From positions 124,001 to 188,000 of the forward strand of contig NZ_VUOH01000004.1 in NCBI RefSeq assembly GCF_015390235.1: a stretch of DNA of 64,000 bases, in the 5' to 3' direction. The position numbers were made by a program, and so were the translations under genes. The notes beneath the pieces were generated by a model. That model was not told the origin of the DNA. It did not search any database and saw nothing but the letters and a program-made list of their open reading frames with translations. This DNA is from Quadrisphaera sp. INWT6. Lineage in GTDB: Bacteria > Actinomycetota > Actinomycetes > Actinomycetales > Quadrisphaeraceae. Shown in pieces: positions 53,675 to 62,405 of this stretch (position 1 is the stretch's first letter; each line of letters opens with the position of its first letter).

Positions 53675-54622
53675 ATGACGGCAGTGCGGTTCCACCAGAC
53701 CGGGGGCGCTGACGTGCTGCGCCTCGAGCAGGTCGAGGTGCCGGTCCCCGGCCCCGGGCAGGTGCGCCTGCGCGTGGCCGCCTCGGCCTTCAACCCGGCC
53801 GACGGCGGCATGCGGGGCGGCTTCCTCCCGATCCCGGTGGCGCTGCCGCACGTCCCCGGCTACGACGCCTCGGGCACGGTGGACGCCCTCGGTGACGGCG
53901 TCGCGGCCGCGACGGGTCTCGCGGTGGGAGACGCGGTGGTGGCGTTCCTGCCGATGACCGCCGACGGTGCGGCGGCGCAGTACGTCGTCGCTCCCGCAGA
54001 CGCGCTGGTCGCCGCGCCGACGAGCATCCCGCTGGCTGACGCGGCGGGGCTGCCCTCGGTCGCCCTCACCGCTCACCAGGCGCTCTTCGAGCTGGGCCGC
54101 CTCACCTCCGGCCAGCGCGTCGCGGTCAACGGCGCGGGCGGGCCGGTGGGCCTCCACGCCGTGCGCCTCGCCCGGCGGGCCGGCGCCCGCGTCGTCGCCA
54201 CAGCCAGCCCGCGCAGCCGCGCGGCGGTCCTGGCGGCGGGGGCGGACGAGGTGGTCGACCACACCACCACTCCGCTGCTGCAGGCGCTCACCGAGCCGGT
54301 CGACGTCCTGCTCAACCTCGCCCCGGTCACCGAGGCCGACTTCGCCGCCCTCGCCACGCGGGTCCGCGACGGCGGGGTGGTCGTCTCCACCACGCCGGTG
54401 GTGGCCACCCCGGACGACCCGGCGCGCGGCGTCCGCGGCGCCACCGTCTACGTCCACCCCGACGCCGAGGTGCTCGCCGAGCTGGTGGGTCTGGTCGACA
54501 GCGGGGAGCTCCGCGTCGACGTCGCCGAGCGCGTGCCGCTGGCGGAGCTGGCCGACCTGCACGCCCGCTCCGACGCCGGGCGGGTCCACGGCAAGGTCGT
54601 GGTCGTCCTCCCGGCGCTCTGA
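53675..54622 (+). CDS. NADP-dependent quinone oxidoreductase-like protein (MDR superfamily)
   Basis: 315 residues from ATG 53675, with AGGAG 9 nt before; an in-frame ATG at 53603 would add 24 residues overlapping an operator. MDR pattern: MTAVRFHQTGGADVLRLEQVEVP, PGYDASGTVDALG, QRVAVNGAGGPVGLHAVRLARRAGARVVATA (GxGxxG-like cofactor loop), GADEVVDHT. No catalytic zinc Cys is present, so it is a zeta-crystallin-like quinone or enone reductase. Divergent from MarR, consistent with induction by electrophiles. Confidence 0.88.
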   Translation: MTAVRFHQTGGADVLRLEQVEVPVPGPGQVRLRVAASAFNPADGGMRGGFLPIPVALPHVPGYDASGTVDALGDGVAAATGLAVGDAVVAFLPMTADGAAAQYVVAPADALVAAPTSIPLADAAGLPSVALTAHQALFELGRLTSGQRVAVNGAGGPVGLHAVRLARRAGARVVATASPRSRAAVLAAGADEVVDHTTTPLLQALTEPVDVLLNLAPVTEADFAALATRVRDGGVVVSTTPVVATPDDPARGVRGATVYVHPDAEVLAELVGLVDSGELRVDVAERVPLAELADLHARSDAGRVHGKVVVVLPAL

Positions 54623-54626
54623 GGGG

Positions 54627-55499
54627 TCAGCCCTGCGGCAGCGGGCGTGACCACACCCGCAGGTCGGAGCCCTCGACGGGCTGGGCGTCCGCGGAGGCGC
54701 CCGCCGCGTCCGTGGACGCGTCGTCGCCGGGCGCGACGACGCCGACCTGCCACCCGGTGCCGTCGGCGAGCTGCACCTCGCTGACGACGCCGGTGGGGGT
54801 GTCCGCGGCCAGCGAGCTGGTGCCTCCCTCGGTGTCGAGCACGCACACCGAGCCGTCGGCCCCCGCGTACGCGCTGCCGTGGTCGGCGAGCTGCGTCGTG
54901 GCGAGCGTCGGCGGCTCCGCGCACGCGTCCACCAGGGGTGCGGGGGCGGGGGTGGTGGCCGTGGAGACCAGCGCCCCCGCCACCAGCACCCCTGCCAGGG
55001 CGCCGGGCACGAGGCGCCGCACCGGCAGCCGGCGCGACCCGCCGCGCCGGCGGCGCTGCCACAGGAGCGCCGCTCCCGTGAGCCCCAGGCCCAGCAGGGC
55101 CCCGACGGTGTTGTTGAGCAGGTCGTCCACGTCGAACGACCGCCACGCCCACCCCGCGGCCAACGAGCCGAGCAGCTGCCCGGTCTCGATGACGAGCGTG
55201 ACGCCGACGCACGCGAGCAGCAGCCACTCGTAGCGCCAGCGCACCACCAGGGGCAGGAGGACGCCGAACGGGACGGTCATCAGCACGTTGCGCTGCGCCT
55301 CCCACCCACCCAGCAGGTCCGGTCGCGACAGCGAGAGGTCCAGCGGGACGACGCCCACCGTGCCGGGCCTCGGGTCACCGGGCAGCGGGAGGAAGGCGAC
55401 GCCGACCAGCACCACGAGGTACAGCGCGAAGGCGACCGCCGCGACCCTGCGCACAGCCGGGGAGCGCAGGTCTGGCACGCCGTCCACCCTCACACGCAC
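54627..55499 (-). CDS. VanZ-like family membrane protein with extracellular tail
   Basis: 290 residues (GTG 55499; a GTG at 55478 with GAGGG before it may be the true start). Five spans including the VanZ core: NVLMTVPFGVLLPLVVRW and ETGQLLGSLAAGWAWRSFDVDDLLNNTVGALLGLGL. The C-terminal 100 residues, after a sixth span, are outside, with two Cys (DACAEPP and VCVLD). VanZ relatives are linked to envelope/glycopeptide phenotypes; the role here is unknown. Confidence 0.82.
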   Translation of the reverse strand: MRVRVDGVPDLRSPAVRRVAAVAFALYLVVLVGVAFLPLPGDPRPGTVGVVPLDLSLSRPDLLGGWEAQRNVLMTVPFGVLLPLVVRWRYEWLLLACVGVTLVIETGQLLGSLAAGWAWRSFDVDDLLNNTVGALLGLGLTGAALLWQRRRRGGSRRLPVRRLVPGALAGVLVAGALVSTATTPAPAPLVDACAEPPTLATTQLADHGSAYAGADGSVCVLDTEGGTSSLAADTPTGVVSEVQLADGTGWQVGVVAPGDDASTDAAGASADAQPVEGSDLRVWSRPLPQG

Positions 55500-55559
55500 C
55501 TCCGGCCGAGCCCGTCACCGGGGCGGGTGTGTCGGGCAACAGCAGCGCCCGGGCCGGGG

Positions 55560-56813
55560 TCAGCTCGCGAAGGGCTCGGGCAGGCGGTTCGGGCCGGCCT
55601 CGGCCGGGCGCGGCGCGTCCTCGGGGTGGGCGCGCACCGCCAGCACCGCGACGTCGTCGGCGCCGCCGCCGGCGGGCACCCGCTCCAGCAGCGCGTCGCA
55701 CAGCTCGTCGAGCGGGAGGTGGCCCAGCTCGCCGAGCGCCCGCTGCAGCCGCGCGGTGCTGATGGCGAGGTCCTCCCCGCGCCGCTCCACGAGGCCGTCG
55801 GTGTGCAGCAGCAGCGTCGAGCCGGTGGGCAGGTCGACGACGTGCTCGGTGCGACCGGTCTCGGGGTCGACGCCCAGCAGCAGGTCGGAGGGCCGCTCGA
55901 GCACCTCGACCACCCCGTCGGGGTGGCGCAGCAGCGGCGGCGGGTGTCCCGCGTTGGACCAGCGCAGCCGGCGCGCACCGGTGACGGGCGCGTCGGGGAT
56001 GCGCTCGATCCGCCCGAGGACGGCGGTCGCCACCGCGTCGAGAGCGAGCCCCCGGGCGGCGTGGTCGACGCGCGTCAGCGTCGCCGCCGGACCCTCGTCG
56101 ACGGCCCACGCCAGGGCCCGCACCAGCCCGCGCAGCTGTCCCATGCGGGTGGCGGCGGCGACGTCGTGCCCGACCACGTCGCCGATGACCAGCACGGTCG
56201 CGCCGTCGGGCTGGAGGAAGGCGTCGTACCAGTCACCCCCGACGTGGGCCTGCTCCGCGGCGGCCCGGTAGCGCACCACGAGGTGCAGGTGGTCGGGCTC
56301 CGGCGGGTCGGTGAGGAGGGCGCGCTGCAGCTGGTCGGCGAGCTGGCGCTGCGTCGCCGCGTGCTGGCGGGCCTCCTCCAGCGCCCGCGCCTGGGCGGCG
56401 GCCGCGCGCAGGTCGGTCAGGTCGCGGAAGGAGACCACCACGCCGGTGCAGGTGCCGTCGTCCTCCACCGCGGGCACCGCGACGAGGTCGATGACGACGG
56501 GGGTCCCGTCGGCCCGCCAGAAGACCTCCTCGGGTGACCTGACCACCTCACCCGTGGTCAGCGCCTGCCACACCGGACAGCTCTCGTAGTCGCGCGGGGC
56601 GCCGTCGAGGTGGCTGTGGTGGATGAGGGAGTGCTGGTCGCAGCCGACCTGCTCGGCCGCGGAGTAGCCGGTGATCCTGACGGCGGCGGGGTTGACGAAC
56701 TCCACGCGCCCCGACGCGTCGAGGCCGTAGATCCCGTCGTCGACGGTGTCGAGGACCTTCTGCGCCAGCGCGAGGGTCCGCTGCTCCGGACTCAGGCGAG
56801 TGAGGCCTTCCAC
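55560..56813 (-). CDS. PAS domain plus SpoIIE/PP2C serine phosphatase
   Basis: 417 residues from GTG 56813, which has TGGAGCA just upstream. Residues 15-125 are a PAS domain (LDTVDDGIYGLDASGRVEFVNPAAVRITGYSAAEQVG, DYESCPVW, DGTPVVIDLVAVP), a helical linker follows, and residues 170-400 are PP2C: VGGDWYDAFLQPDGATVLVIGDVVGHDVAAA, SNAGHPPPLL, LLLHTDGLVERRG, ADDVAVLAVR, with the metal-binding Asp residues. It would dephosphorylate an anti-sigma-factor antagonist. The start overlaps the Lsr2 gene by 22 bp. Confidence 0.9.
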   Translation of the reverse strand: MEGLTRLSPEQRTLALAQKVLDTVDDGIYGLDASGRVEFVNPAAVRITGYSAAEQVGCDQHSLIHHSHLDGAPRDYESCPVWQALTTGEVVRSPEEVFWRADGTPVVIDLVAVPAVEDDGTCTGVVVSFRDLTDLRAAAAQARALEEARQHAATQRQLADQLQRALLTDPPEPDHLHLVVRYRAAAEQAHVGGDWYDAFLQPDGATVLVIGDVVGHDVAAATRMGQLRGLVRALAWAVDEGPAATLTRVDHAARGLALDAVATAVLGRIERIPDAPVTGARRLRWSNAGHPPPLLRHPDGVVEVLERPSDLLLGVDPETGRTEHVVDLPTGSTLLLHTDGLVERRGEDLAISTARLQRALGELGHLPLDELCDALLERVPAGGGADDVAVLAVRAHPEDAPRPAEAGPNRLPEPFAS

Positions 56814-57124
56814 TGCTCCACGACGGCACCGGGGATGCGGCCGCGGGCCGGGACCGCGACGTCGTTCTCCCCGGCCCACGCGCGGATGGCCTTGGCGTCG
56901 CTCGCCGCTCCCGCGGAGGGAACGCCCGCCGCGCGCCGCGAGGATCCTCCCGTGGTCTTCGTGGCGTGCCCGATGTAGAGGCTCAGCGCGTCGGCCAGCT
57001 TGGCCTTGTTCTCGGGAGAGAGGTCGATGACGTACTCGGTGCCGTCGAAGGAGAAGGTGACGTGCTCGGCGTCGGCGGAGCCGTCGATGTCGTCGGTGAC
57101 CTGCTCGATCGTCCTGACCGCCAC
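56792..57124 (-). CDS. lsr2: Lsr2 family nucleoid-associated protein
   Basis: 110 residues from GTG 57124, with GGAG before. N-terminal dimerisation part TEYVIDLSPENKAKLADALSLYIGHA, linker, and C-terminal DNA-binding RAWAGENDVAVPARGRIPGAVVEQW, containing the AT-hook-like RGR. Lsr2 binds AT-rich DNA and silences acquired genes. It is followed without a gap by the PAS-phosphatase gene (22-bp overlap). TAGGGT at 57176-57181 gives a leader of about 45 nt. Confidence 0.92.
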   Translation of the reverse strand: MAVRTIEQVTDDIDGSADAEHVTFSFDGTEYVIDLSPENKAKLADALSLYIGHATKTTGGSSRRAAGVPSAGAASDAKAIRAWAGENDVAVPARGRIPGAVVEQWKASLA

Positions 57125-57175
57125 GGTGGCTCCTCGGGTGGGGAGGGATGGGAGGCGGCTGGGTGCCGCTCGGTC

Positions 57176-57181
57176 ACCCTA
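57176..57181 (-). promoter_or_regulatory. -10 box (TAGGGT) of lsr2
   Basis: TAGGGT stands 51 nt before the GTG of lsr2, so its message would have a leader with a ribosome binding site. Confidence 0.45.
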
Positions 57182-57208
57182 GGGGAGCGGTGATCTCGCG
57201 CGACCCGC

Positions 57209-58563
57209 TCAGGTGGTGCGCAGGGTGAGCTCGGGCGTCGACAGGTGCCGCGAGGCGCCCGGCCCGAGGGCGACGGCCGGGGTGACGACTCCCGCCAGCA
57301 CGGACCCCCGCTCCGACTCGGCCATCTCCAGTCCAAGCGCCACGAGCAGCGCGGCCGTCGCGGTGTAGCCGGGGTGCCCCGTCCCGTGCAGGCTCGCCGC
57401 GCCACGCTGACCGCCGGGTCCCACCGCTGTCGCCGTCACGGTCCACCGCCACCCGTGCAGGGCCGCCGGGCGGGGACCGGTCCCCGCTGCCGGGAGCCGG
57501 CGCCGCACCACCCGCGCGAGCCGGGTCCTGACCGGCAGGGGCAGGTGGACGACGACGGCGAGCGCGCGCTGGGCCCCCGCCAGCAGCGCCTGCGGCACCG
57601 AGCGCAGCAGGGCTCCCGGACCGCCGGCGGAGCCGTGGTCGATGCCCTCGCGGACGCGGGCCGGGGCGTGCGGCACGCCCTCCTCCCGGGCGAGCAGCGC
57701 CGCGGTGCGGTGGAGCACCGGCGGGTCCAGGAAGGCCACGGGCACTGCCGGGCCGAACAGGCGCCCGCCCCCGCGGAAGGGCCGGAGCCGCAGGGGGCTC
57801 ACCCGCCGCACCGCGGCGGCAGCGGTGCCGTCGTCCGGGCCACCGGTGGGGAGGAGGCCGGCGGGGTCTCCCACCACCGTCGCGCCCGGGTCCCCGAGGA
57901 TCTCGACGACGCTGGCCAGGGTGCCCGCGGAGACCGCGTCGGACAGGGAGCGCAGGCCCGCGGGGACCTCCTCGAACCGCACGCTCACGTCCACCCGCTG
58001 CACGGGGGCACCGGCTCCCGGGCCCCACTCCCGGGTGCCGCTCCGGTGGCCGCGCGGCAGGCGTGCAGCGCCACGAGGTCGGGCGGCAGCGCCTCCCAGC
58101 CCGCCAGCTGCACCACCTGGCAGCCTGCGGCGCGCGCCCGCTCGTGGAACCCGTCGACGACCCGGCGCAGCAGCGGCAGCTCGCCCGAGAGGTCCGCGTA
58201 GTGGGCGCCGGCGCGGACGCACGCACCGATGACCGCCGGGGCCGTCTCGGTGTAGGGGCCGACCGCGTTGAGAAGCACGCGCGTGCGCACCGCGAGGCGG
58301 GTCAGCGACTCGTCGTCGTGCACGTCCACCCCGGCGAGCACTTCCGGCGCGGGGTCGCACGGGGGCAGCGAGGCCACGACGTCCTCGAGCCGGCCGCGGT
58401 CGCGCCCCGCCACGGCCCACACCGGGAAGGTGCGGCCGTCGGCGCTGGCCCGCTGCTGCAGCACCGCCAGGCGCTCCGCTGCCAGTCGCCCGGTGAAGCC
58501 GGTGGCGCCCAGGAGGACGACGTCGACGTCGGGCTCCGCGGCGCGCGGTGCGTGCTCGTCCAC
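57209..58563 (-). pseudogene. Saccharopine-dehydrogenase-like (trans-acting enoyl reductase family) protein, frameshifted
   Basis: GTG 58563 follows TAGCGT by 6 nt. The first 165 codons read DVVLLGATGFTGRLAAERL, AVAGRDRGRLEDVV, RVLLNAVGPYTETAPAVIGACVRAGAHYADLSGE and WEALPPDLVALHACRA, the Sacchrp_dh_NADP pattern. Near 58014 one base is missing (GAGCCGGTGCC); the next frame continues DVSVRFEEVPAGLRSLSDAVSAGTLASVVEIL, ending at 57209 with VALGLEMAESERG. As written the product stops at 57985. Related to enoyl reductases of glycolipid synthesis; function unproven. Confidence 0.78.
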
Positions 58564-58569
58564 CTCTCG

Positions 58570-58575
58570 ACGCTA
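58570..58575 (-). promoter_or_regulatory. -10 box (TAGCGT) of the saccharopine-dehydrogenase-like gene
   Basis: TAGCGT, 6 nt, GTG 58563. Confidence 0.55.
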
Positions 58576-58640
58576 CGTGCGCCCGGGCCGGCGGGCGCGG
58601 CGTGGACTCGCTCAGTCCGTGCGACCGCCATGATCGCGGG

Positions 58641-59366
58641 GTGCAGCAGCCGGCCGCGTCTCGCTCGCCCCGCCCCGCTCCGGCCCGGCGGTGGCGGTGG
58701 GTCGCGGCGGCCGTCGTCGTCCTGCTCGTGCTGGGGGTCGTGGCCGCGTGGTTCCTGCTCGCGCGTCCGGGACTGCGCGACGGCGAGGTGCACGGCGTCG
58801 ACGTCAGCAGGCACCAGGGCGCGATCGACTGGCCCGCCGTCGCCGCCGACGGCATCTCGTTCGCCTACATCAAGTCCAGCGAGGGCAGTGACCTGACCGA
58901 CGTGCGCTTCGCCGAGAACTGGGACGCCGCGGGCCGGGCCGGAGTCGAGCGCGGCGCGTACCACTTCTTCACGCTGTGCCGCCCGGGCGCCGAGCAGGCG
59001 GAGCACTTCCTGCGCACCGTCCCGCCGGACGCCGCGGCACTGCCGCCCGCCGTCGACCTGGAGATCGCCGGCAACTGCAGCCAGCGCCCCGACCCCGAGG
59101 CGGTCCGCGCCGAGCTCGACGCGTTCCTCGCGCCGGTCGAGGCGGCGTGGGGGCGCCAGGTGGTGCTCTACGTCGGCGAGGACTGGGAGGGCGAGTACCC
59201 GGTGCTCGACGGCTCGACGCGGCCGGCGTGGCTGGTCAGCTTCGTCGGCCGTCCCGACCGCCCGTGGACGGTGTGGCAGCACAGCTGGTGGGGCCGTGTC
59301 GACGGCGTGGAAGGGCGCGTCGACCTCGACGTCGCGCGGCTGGACGAGCTGGACCGGCCCGCCTGA
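58641..59366 (+). CDS. Glycoside hydrolase family 25 lysozyme, membrane-anchored
   Basis: 241 residues from GTG 58641 (a CATGAT box lies 6 nt before it). Short basic tail, one span (WVAAAVVVLLVLGVVAAWFLL), then the GH25 domain: GVDVSRHQGAIDWPAVAADGISFAYIKSSEGSD, RAGVERGAYHFFTLC, PAVDLEIAGN (catalytic Asp and Glu), VVLYVGEDWE and WTVWQHSWWGRVDGVEGRVDLDVA. It should cleave peptidoglycan outside the cell as a signal-anchored enzyme. Two copies of a 77-bp repeat follow. Confidence 0.9.
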   Translation: MQQPAASRSPRPAPARRWRWVAAAVVVLLVLGVVAAWFLLARPGLRDGEVHGVDVSRHQGAIDWPAVAADGISFAYIKSSEGSDLTDVRFAENWDAAGRAGVERGAYHFFTLCRPGAEQAEHFLRTVPPDAAALPPAVDLEIAGNCSQRPDPEAVRAELDAFLAPVEAAWGRQVVLYVGEDWEGEYPVLDGSTRPAWLVSFVGRPDRPWTVWQHSWWGRVDGVEGRVDLDVARLDELDRPA

Positions 59367-59443
59367 CGCGGTTCGGGGTGCTCCGCAGATGCGCCCCTTG
59401 GGAGTGGTCGGACGGTCACTCTGAAGGGGCTACTTCTCGGAGC
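59367..59443. repeat. 77-bp direct repeat, copy B of the palindromic element
   Basis: The last 64 bp (59380-59443) align over their whole length with the element at 32231-32294; the arms GCTCC and GGAGC remain but pairing is weaker. It repeats at 59513-59589 with three differences in 77 bases. Confidence 0.75.
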
Positions 59444-59512
59444 GCGCCGTTCTGAGGTCCGCCGCCACGGCGGGCCCCCGTAGCGGCCACCGCCCCTGGA
59501 AGGGGCGCCGGT

Positions 59513-59589
59513 CGCGGTTCGGGGTGCTCCGCAGATGCGCCCCATGGGAGTGGTCGGACGGTCACTCCGAAGGGGCCACTTCTCGGAGC
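59513..59589. repeat. 77-bp direct repeat, copy C of the palindromic element
   Basis: 74 of 77 positions equal to 59367-59443, starting 146 bp later. The palindromic part is 59526-59589. Between copies B and C lies a smaller hairpin, CGCCCCTGGAAGGGGCG (59491-59507). Confidence 0.75.
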
Positions 59590-59596
59590 CGCGCGG

Positions 59597-60118
59597 TCAG
59601 CCCAGCTCGCAGCGCTCGATGACCGCCTCCCACCACTGCTCGACGTGGGCCCCGCCGTCGTCGTCACCGCTGTCGTTGCCGACCTCGGGCCACAGCAGGT
59701 GGACGCCGTACGACTCCAGCCGGCGCCGGCTCTCCTGCGCCACCGGGTGCGCGAGCAGCGCGGTGTTGAACGACGGGGCGACCACCACGCGGCTCCCGAG
59801 CCCGACGGCCTCGGCGGCCACCGCCGTCACCAGGGTGTCCGCGATGCCGGCTGCCAGCTTGTTCACGGTGTTGAAGGTCGCCGGGGCGACGCAGACGGTC
59901 GGCCGGCCCTCGGGCAGCGGGCCGCCGGCGTTCAGCAGGGGGTGTCCGGTCGCCTCGACGACGGCGACCTCGTCGAGCCAGGGCAGGGCGTCGGGGGAGG
60001 CGCCGACCCAGACCTCGGCGCCTCGGCGGCGGGCAGCAGCCAGGCCGTGGTGCAGCGAGCGCAGCGGGCTCGACGCGGTGACGAGCAGCAGCAGCCGGGG
60101 AGACGACGACCCGCTCAC
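59597..60118 (-). CDS. Flavoprotein family protein (phosphopantothenoylcysteine decarboxylase-like)
   Basis: 173 residues. PRLLLLVTASSPLRSLHHGLAAARRRGAEVWVGAS, PTVCVAPATFNTVNKLAAGIADTLVTAVAAEAVGLGSRVVVAPSFNTALLAHP: the flavoprotein Rossmann-like fold with FMN-binding PATxNTxxK loop, as in CoaC/EpiD/MrsD. It may oxidatively decarboxylate a cysteine-containing substrate or simply carry FMN. The GTG overlaps the stop of the gene before (GTGA), so it belongs to a three-gene unit. Confidence 0.85.
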   Translation of the reverse strand: MSGSSSPRLLLLVTASSPLRSLHHGLAAARRRGAEVWVGASPDALPWLDEVAVVEATGHPLLNAGGPLPEGRPTVCVAPATFNTVNKLAAGIADTLVTAVAAEAVGLGSRVVVAPSFNTALLAHPVAQESRRRLESYGVHLLWPEVGNDSGDDDGGAHVEQWWEAVIERCELG

Positions 60119-60486
60119 CGGTAGAAGGTCATCTGCTCGACGTCGGGCAGCTCGTCGAAGGTCCGGTCGTCGACGGGGGCCAGCTCCAGCTCGCTGAGCC
60201 GGTCGTCGTGGACGAACAGGAGCAGGAGCGCCCCGTCAGCGCCGGCCTCGAGGACCACCTGCGACTCCCACGGGTCGGTCTCGGAAGTGCCCGTCGGCCG
60301 GAACCGGATCGAGGGGCAGGTGCCGCACCCGCACCCTCCGACCACCCGCACCTCGGGCACCTGGGTCAGCCAGCGCCGGCGGTCCTCGTCCGAGGGCGGG
60401 TCGTCGTCGACCCCGCGCTCGACCATCGCGACGAGGACGGCCCGCTCGCGCTCGGTGAGGGGCCGGCCTCGTCCAGAGGTGCTCAC
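60115..60486 (-). CDS. Small hypothetical protein with CGCGTC motif
   Basis: 123 residues from GTG 60486. A helical part LTERERAVLVAMVERGVDDDPPSDEDRRRWLTQVPEVRVVGGCGCGTCPSIRF has three Cys in five residues, perhaps a zinc or iron site. The rest is acidic and beta-rich (VVLEAGADGALLLLFVHDDRLSELELAPV). No family recognised. Overlaps the neighbouring genes at both ends by 4 bp. Confidence 0.65.
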   Translation of the reverse strand: MSTSGRGRPLTERERAVLVAMVERGVDDDPPSDEDRRRWLTQVPEVRVVGGCGCGTCPSIRFRPTGTSETDPWESQVVLEAGADGALLLLFVHDDRLSELELAPVDDRTFDELPDVEQMTFYR

Positions 60487-61136
60487 CGGACGTCGACGAC
60501 GATGCGCTGCGGGTCGCTCAGCGGCAGCACCCGGTACTCGGTCGCGTCGTCGTCGAGCCCGAGCAGCACCTGCGCCTGGCCCTCCCAGGCGCCGCCGACG
60601 TAGACCTCCTCGACCAGGCCACCGCTGCCGGCGACGGTGCCCGTGAACGCCGGCCGCCCCGCCGAGTCGGTCTGGCCGTCGCTGCCGTTGGCGATGCCGG
60701 TCACGTTGAGGTTCAGGTACCTGTCGCCGTCGACGTCCAGCACCTCGCCCGAGGCGTCCTGCAGCGGCTGGTCGACGGCGGTGGCGAACCACCCCGCCTG
60801 GTCGCCCGCGTCGCCCTGGACGTCGATGACCACGCGCTCGTAGCCGTCGTGCTCGCCGGTGCGGACCCCCGTGACGGTCGCCTCGCCCGATCCCGGGGAC
60901 TGCCCGTCCTGGCCCAGCAGCACGAAGTCCGCCTCACCCTCGCCGGTGGACGCTGACGCCGAAGACGCTGTGCCGGTCGGGGAGGCGCTGGACGACGTCG
61001 GCGCGCTGGCGCTCTCCGTGGCGGTGCTCAGCGGCGGACCGGCCGTGGTGGCGGTGTCGTCGGCGGACGAGCCGCAGCCGGCCAGGGCGACGGCGCCCAG
61101 CAGGGCCACCGCGGCGGCGGTCGAGGGGTGGCGCAC
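60483..61136 (-). CDS. AMIN-like secreted lipoprotein
   Basis: 217 residues from GTG 61136, which has GGAG 7 nt before; ATG 61190 would add 18 residues. Signal peptide with lipobox LAGC, a Thr/Ser/Ala-rich linker, then a beta domain (ATVTGVRTGEHDGYERVVIDVQGDAG, LNLNVTGIANGSDGQTDSAG, VLPLSDPQRIVVDVR), resembling the AMIN-like domain of extracellular cell-wall proteins. First gene of a unit with the CGCGTC protein and the flavoprotein. Confidence 0.75.
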   Translation of the reverse strand: MRHPSTAAAVALLGAVALAGCGSSADDTATTAGPPLSTATESASAPTSSSASPTGTASSASASTGEGEADFVLLGQDGQSPGSGEATVTGVRTGEHDGYERVVIDVQGDAGDQAGWFATAVDQPLQDASGEVLDVDGDRYLNLNVTGIANGSDGQTDSAGRPAFTGTVAGSGGLVEEVYVGGAWEGQAQVLLGLDDDATEYRVLPLSDPQRIVVDVR

Positions 61137-61190
61137 AGGGGTCTCCGTCGTCCGGGCCCGCGACCGGTCGCCGCGAGGTCGTGCACCCAT

Positions 61191-61539
61191 CGTCGTCCCC
61201 CGGGGACGCGCTGGCACCACGATCGCCGGTCCGGCCGAGGGGAGCGGCGGACGAGCTCGACGACTACGCGCCGTCGGTCGGCCTGGTCTTCTCGCCGCCG
61301 CTCCCCGCGCCGGGCGACGCGCCGGCCCCCTGAGCCGGGTGGGTGCCGAGCACCAGGGCAGAGCGGCTGTCCCTCGCGGCGTCGTCCGCCTCGACCGCTG
61401 CGACCAGCTGGTCGCTCGACGCCGTGTGCAGCCCCTGGAGCGCCGCGTCGACGCGCGCGCGGTGGCCTGCCCGCAAGGGACGCGCCGCGGCGGCGACCGG
61501 GACTCGTACCGGTCGGCACGCCGTGGCTACGGTCGGCAG
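61191..61539. other. Divergent intergenic region of about 350 bp
   Basis: No convincing gene is seen. It separates the divergent lipoprotein and DUF4253 genes and ends with the leaderless TACGGT promoter of the latter. Confidence 0.4.
61528..61533 (+). promoter_or_regulatory. -10 box (TACGGT) of the DUF4253 gene
   Basis: TACGGT, 6 nt, GTG 61540. Confidence 0.55.
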
Positions 61540-62400
61540 GTGCCTTCCTTCCTGACCCGACTGCAGACGGCCCTGGCGGGGCAGGCGTCCGCGGGGACGC
61601 CCGGCGCCGTTGTGCCGGCGCCCGTCGACGAGCCCGCGCCCGTCGTCCCCGCCGACCTGGCGGACCTGCTGCGGAGGGTCCCGACGGCCGGAGAGCCCCG
61701 TGCCGTCATCCTCGGCGCCGACGGCGAGACCGTCGCGAGCTGGGAGCTGGCGGTCGAGCCCGGGGCGGCGGCGCCGCAGCTGTGCGAGGCGCTGGTCCGT
61801 GAGCCGTCCGGCTGGCTGCCCGTCGTCGTCGACGACGAGTGGGTGGACGCGCTCACGGAGGTGCCGCAGCCGCCCGACGAGCTCGCTGATCTCGACGTCG
61901 AGGACGGACCGCTGCTGCTCGACCGGCGCTGGCAGACGGCCCACGACCGCGCGCTGCGCGAGGAGCGCTCAGGCATGCACCGCGGGACGACGCCCGCCGC
62001 GACCGTCGACGCCGTCACCCGGGCCGTGGTCGAACGGCCGGACGCCCTCGACGAGGGCGCCGTCGCCGTCGTCCGCGCCGACGGCGCGTGGCAGCTCCCC
62101 GCCGTGCTCGGGTGGGCACCGGTGGACGCAGGGCTCAGCGCCCGCGACCTGTCGGTGGTGCTGCAGTACTGGGAGGAGCAGTGGGGCGCGCGGGTGGCGG
62201 CCCTCGGAGCCCGCTCCCTCGTGCTGCGCCTCGACGACCCGCCGGCGACGGACGACGACGCGCTCGCGGCGGCGCAGGAGGTCCTGGCCGTGGCGCCGGC
62301 GCTCCTCAGCGAGGACCTGGTCGAGCCGCTCCCGCGGGCCGCCGAGCTGCTGGCGCCCGTCCTCCTCGGCGCCGGCTGGTGGCACGTCCACCTCGGCTGA
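61540..62400 (+). CDS. DUF4253-domain protein
   Basis: 286 residues from GTG 61540. The first 190 residues are loosely structured with a SELAV-like beta region; the C-terminal 100 (LSARDLSVVLQYWEEQWGARVAALGARSLVLRLDDPPATDDDALAAAQEVLAVAPALL) match DUF4253, with the W...EQxGA and PP.TxxxAxxxAxE pattern. DUF4253 proteins occur in streptomycetes and relatives and have no established role. It ends 5 bp from a truncated convergent gene. Confidence 0.75.
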   Translation: MPSFLTRLQTALAGQASAGTPGAVVPAPVDEPAPVVPADLADLLRRVPTAGEPRAVILGADGETVASWELAVEPGAAAPQLCEALVREPSGWLPVVVDDEWVDALTEVPQPPDELADLDVEDGPLLLDRRWQTAHDRALREERSGMHRGTTPAATVDAVTRAVVERPDALDEGAVAVVRADGAWQLPAVLGWAPVDAGLSARDLSVVLQYWEEQWGARVAALGARSLVLRLDDPPATDDDALAAAQEVLAVAPALLSEDLVEPLPRAAELLAPVLLGAGWWHVHLG

Positions 62401-62405
62401 CCCCG

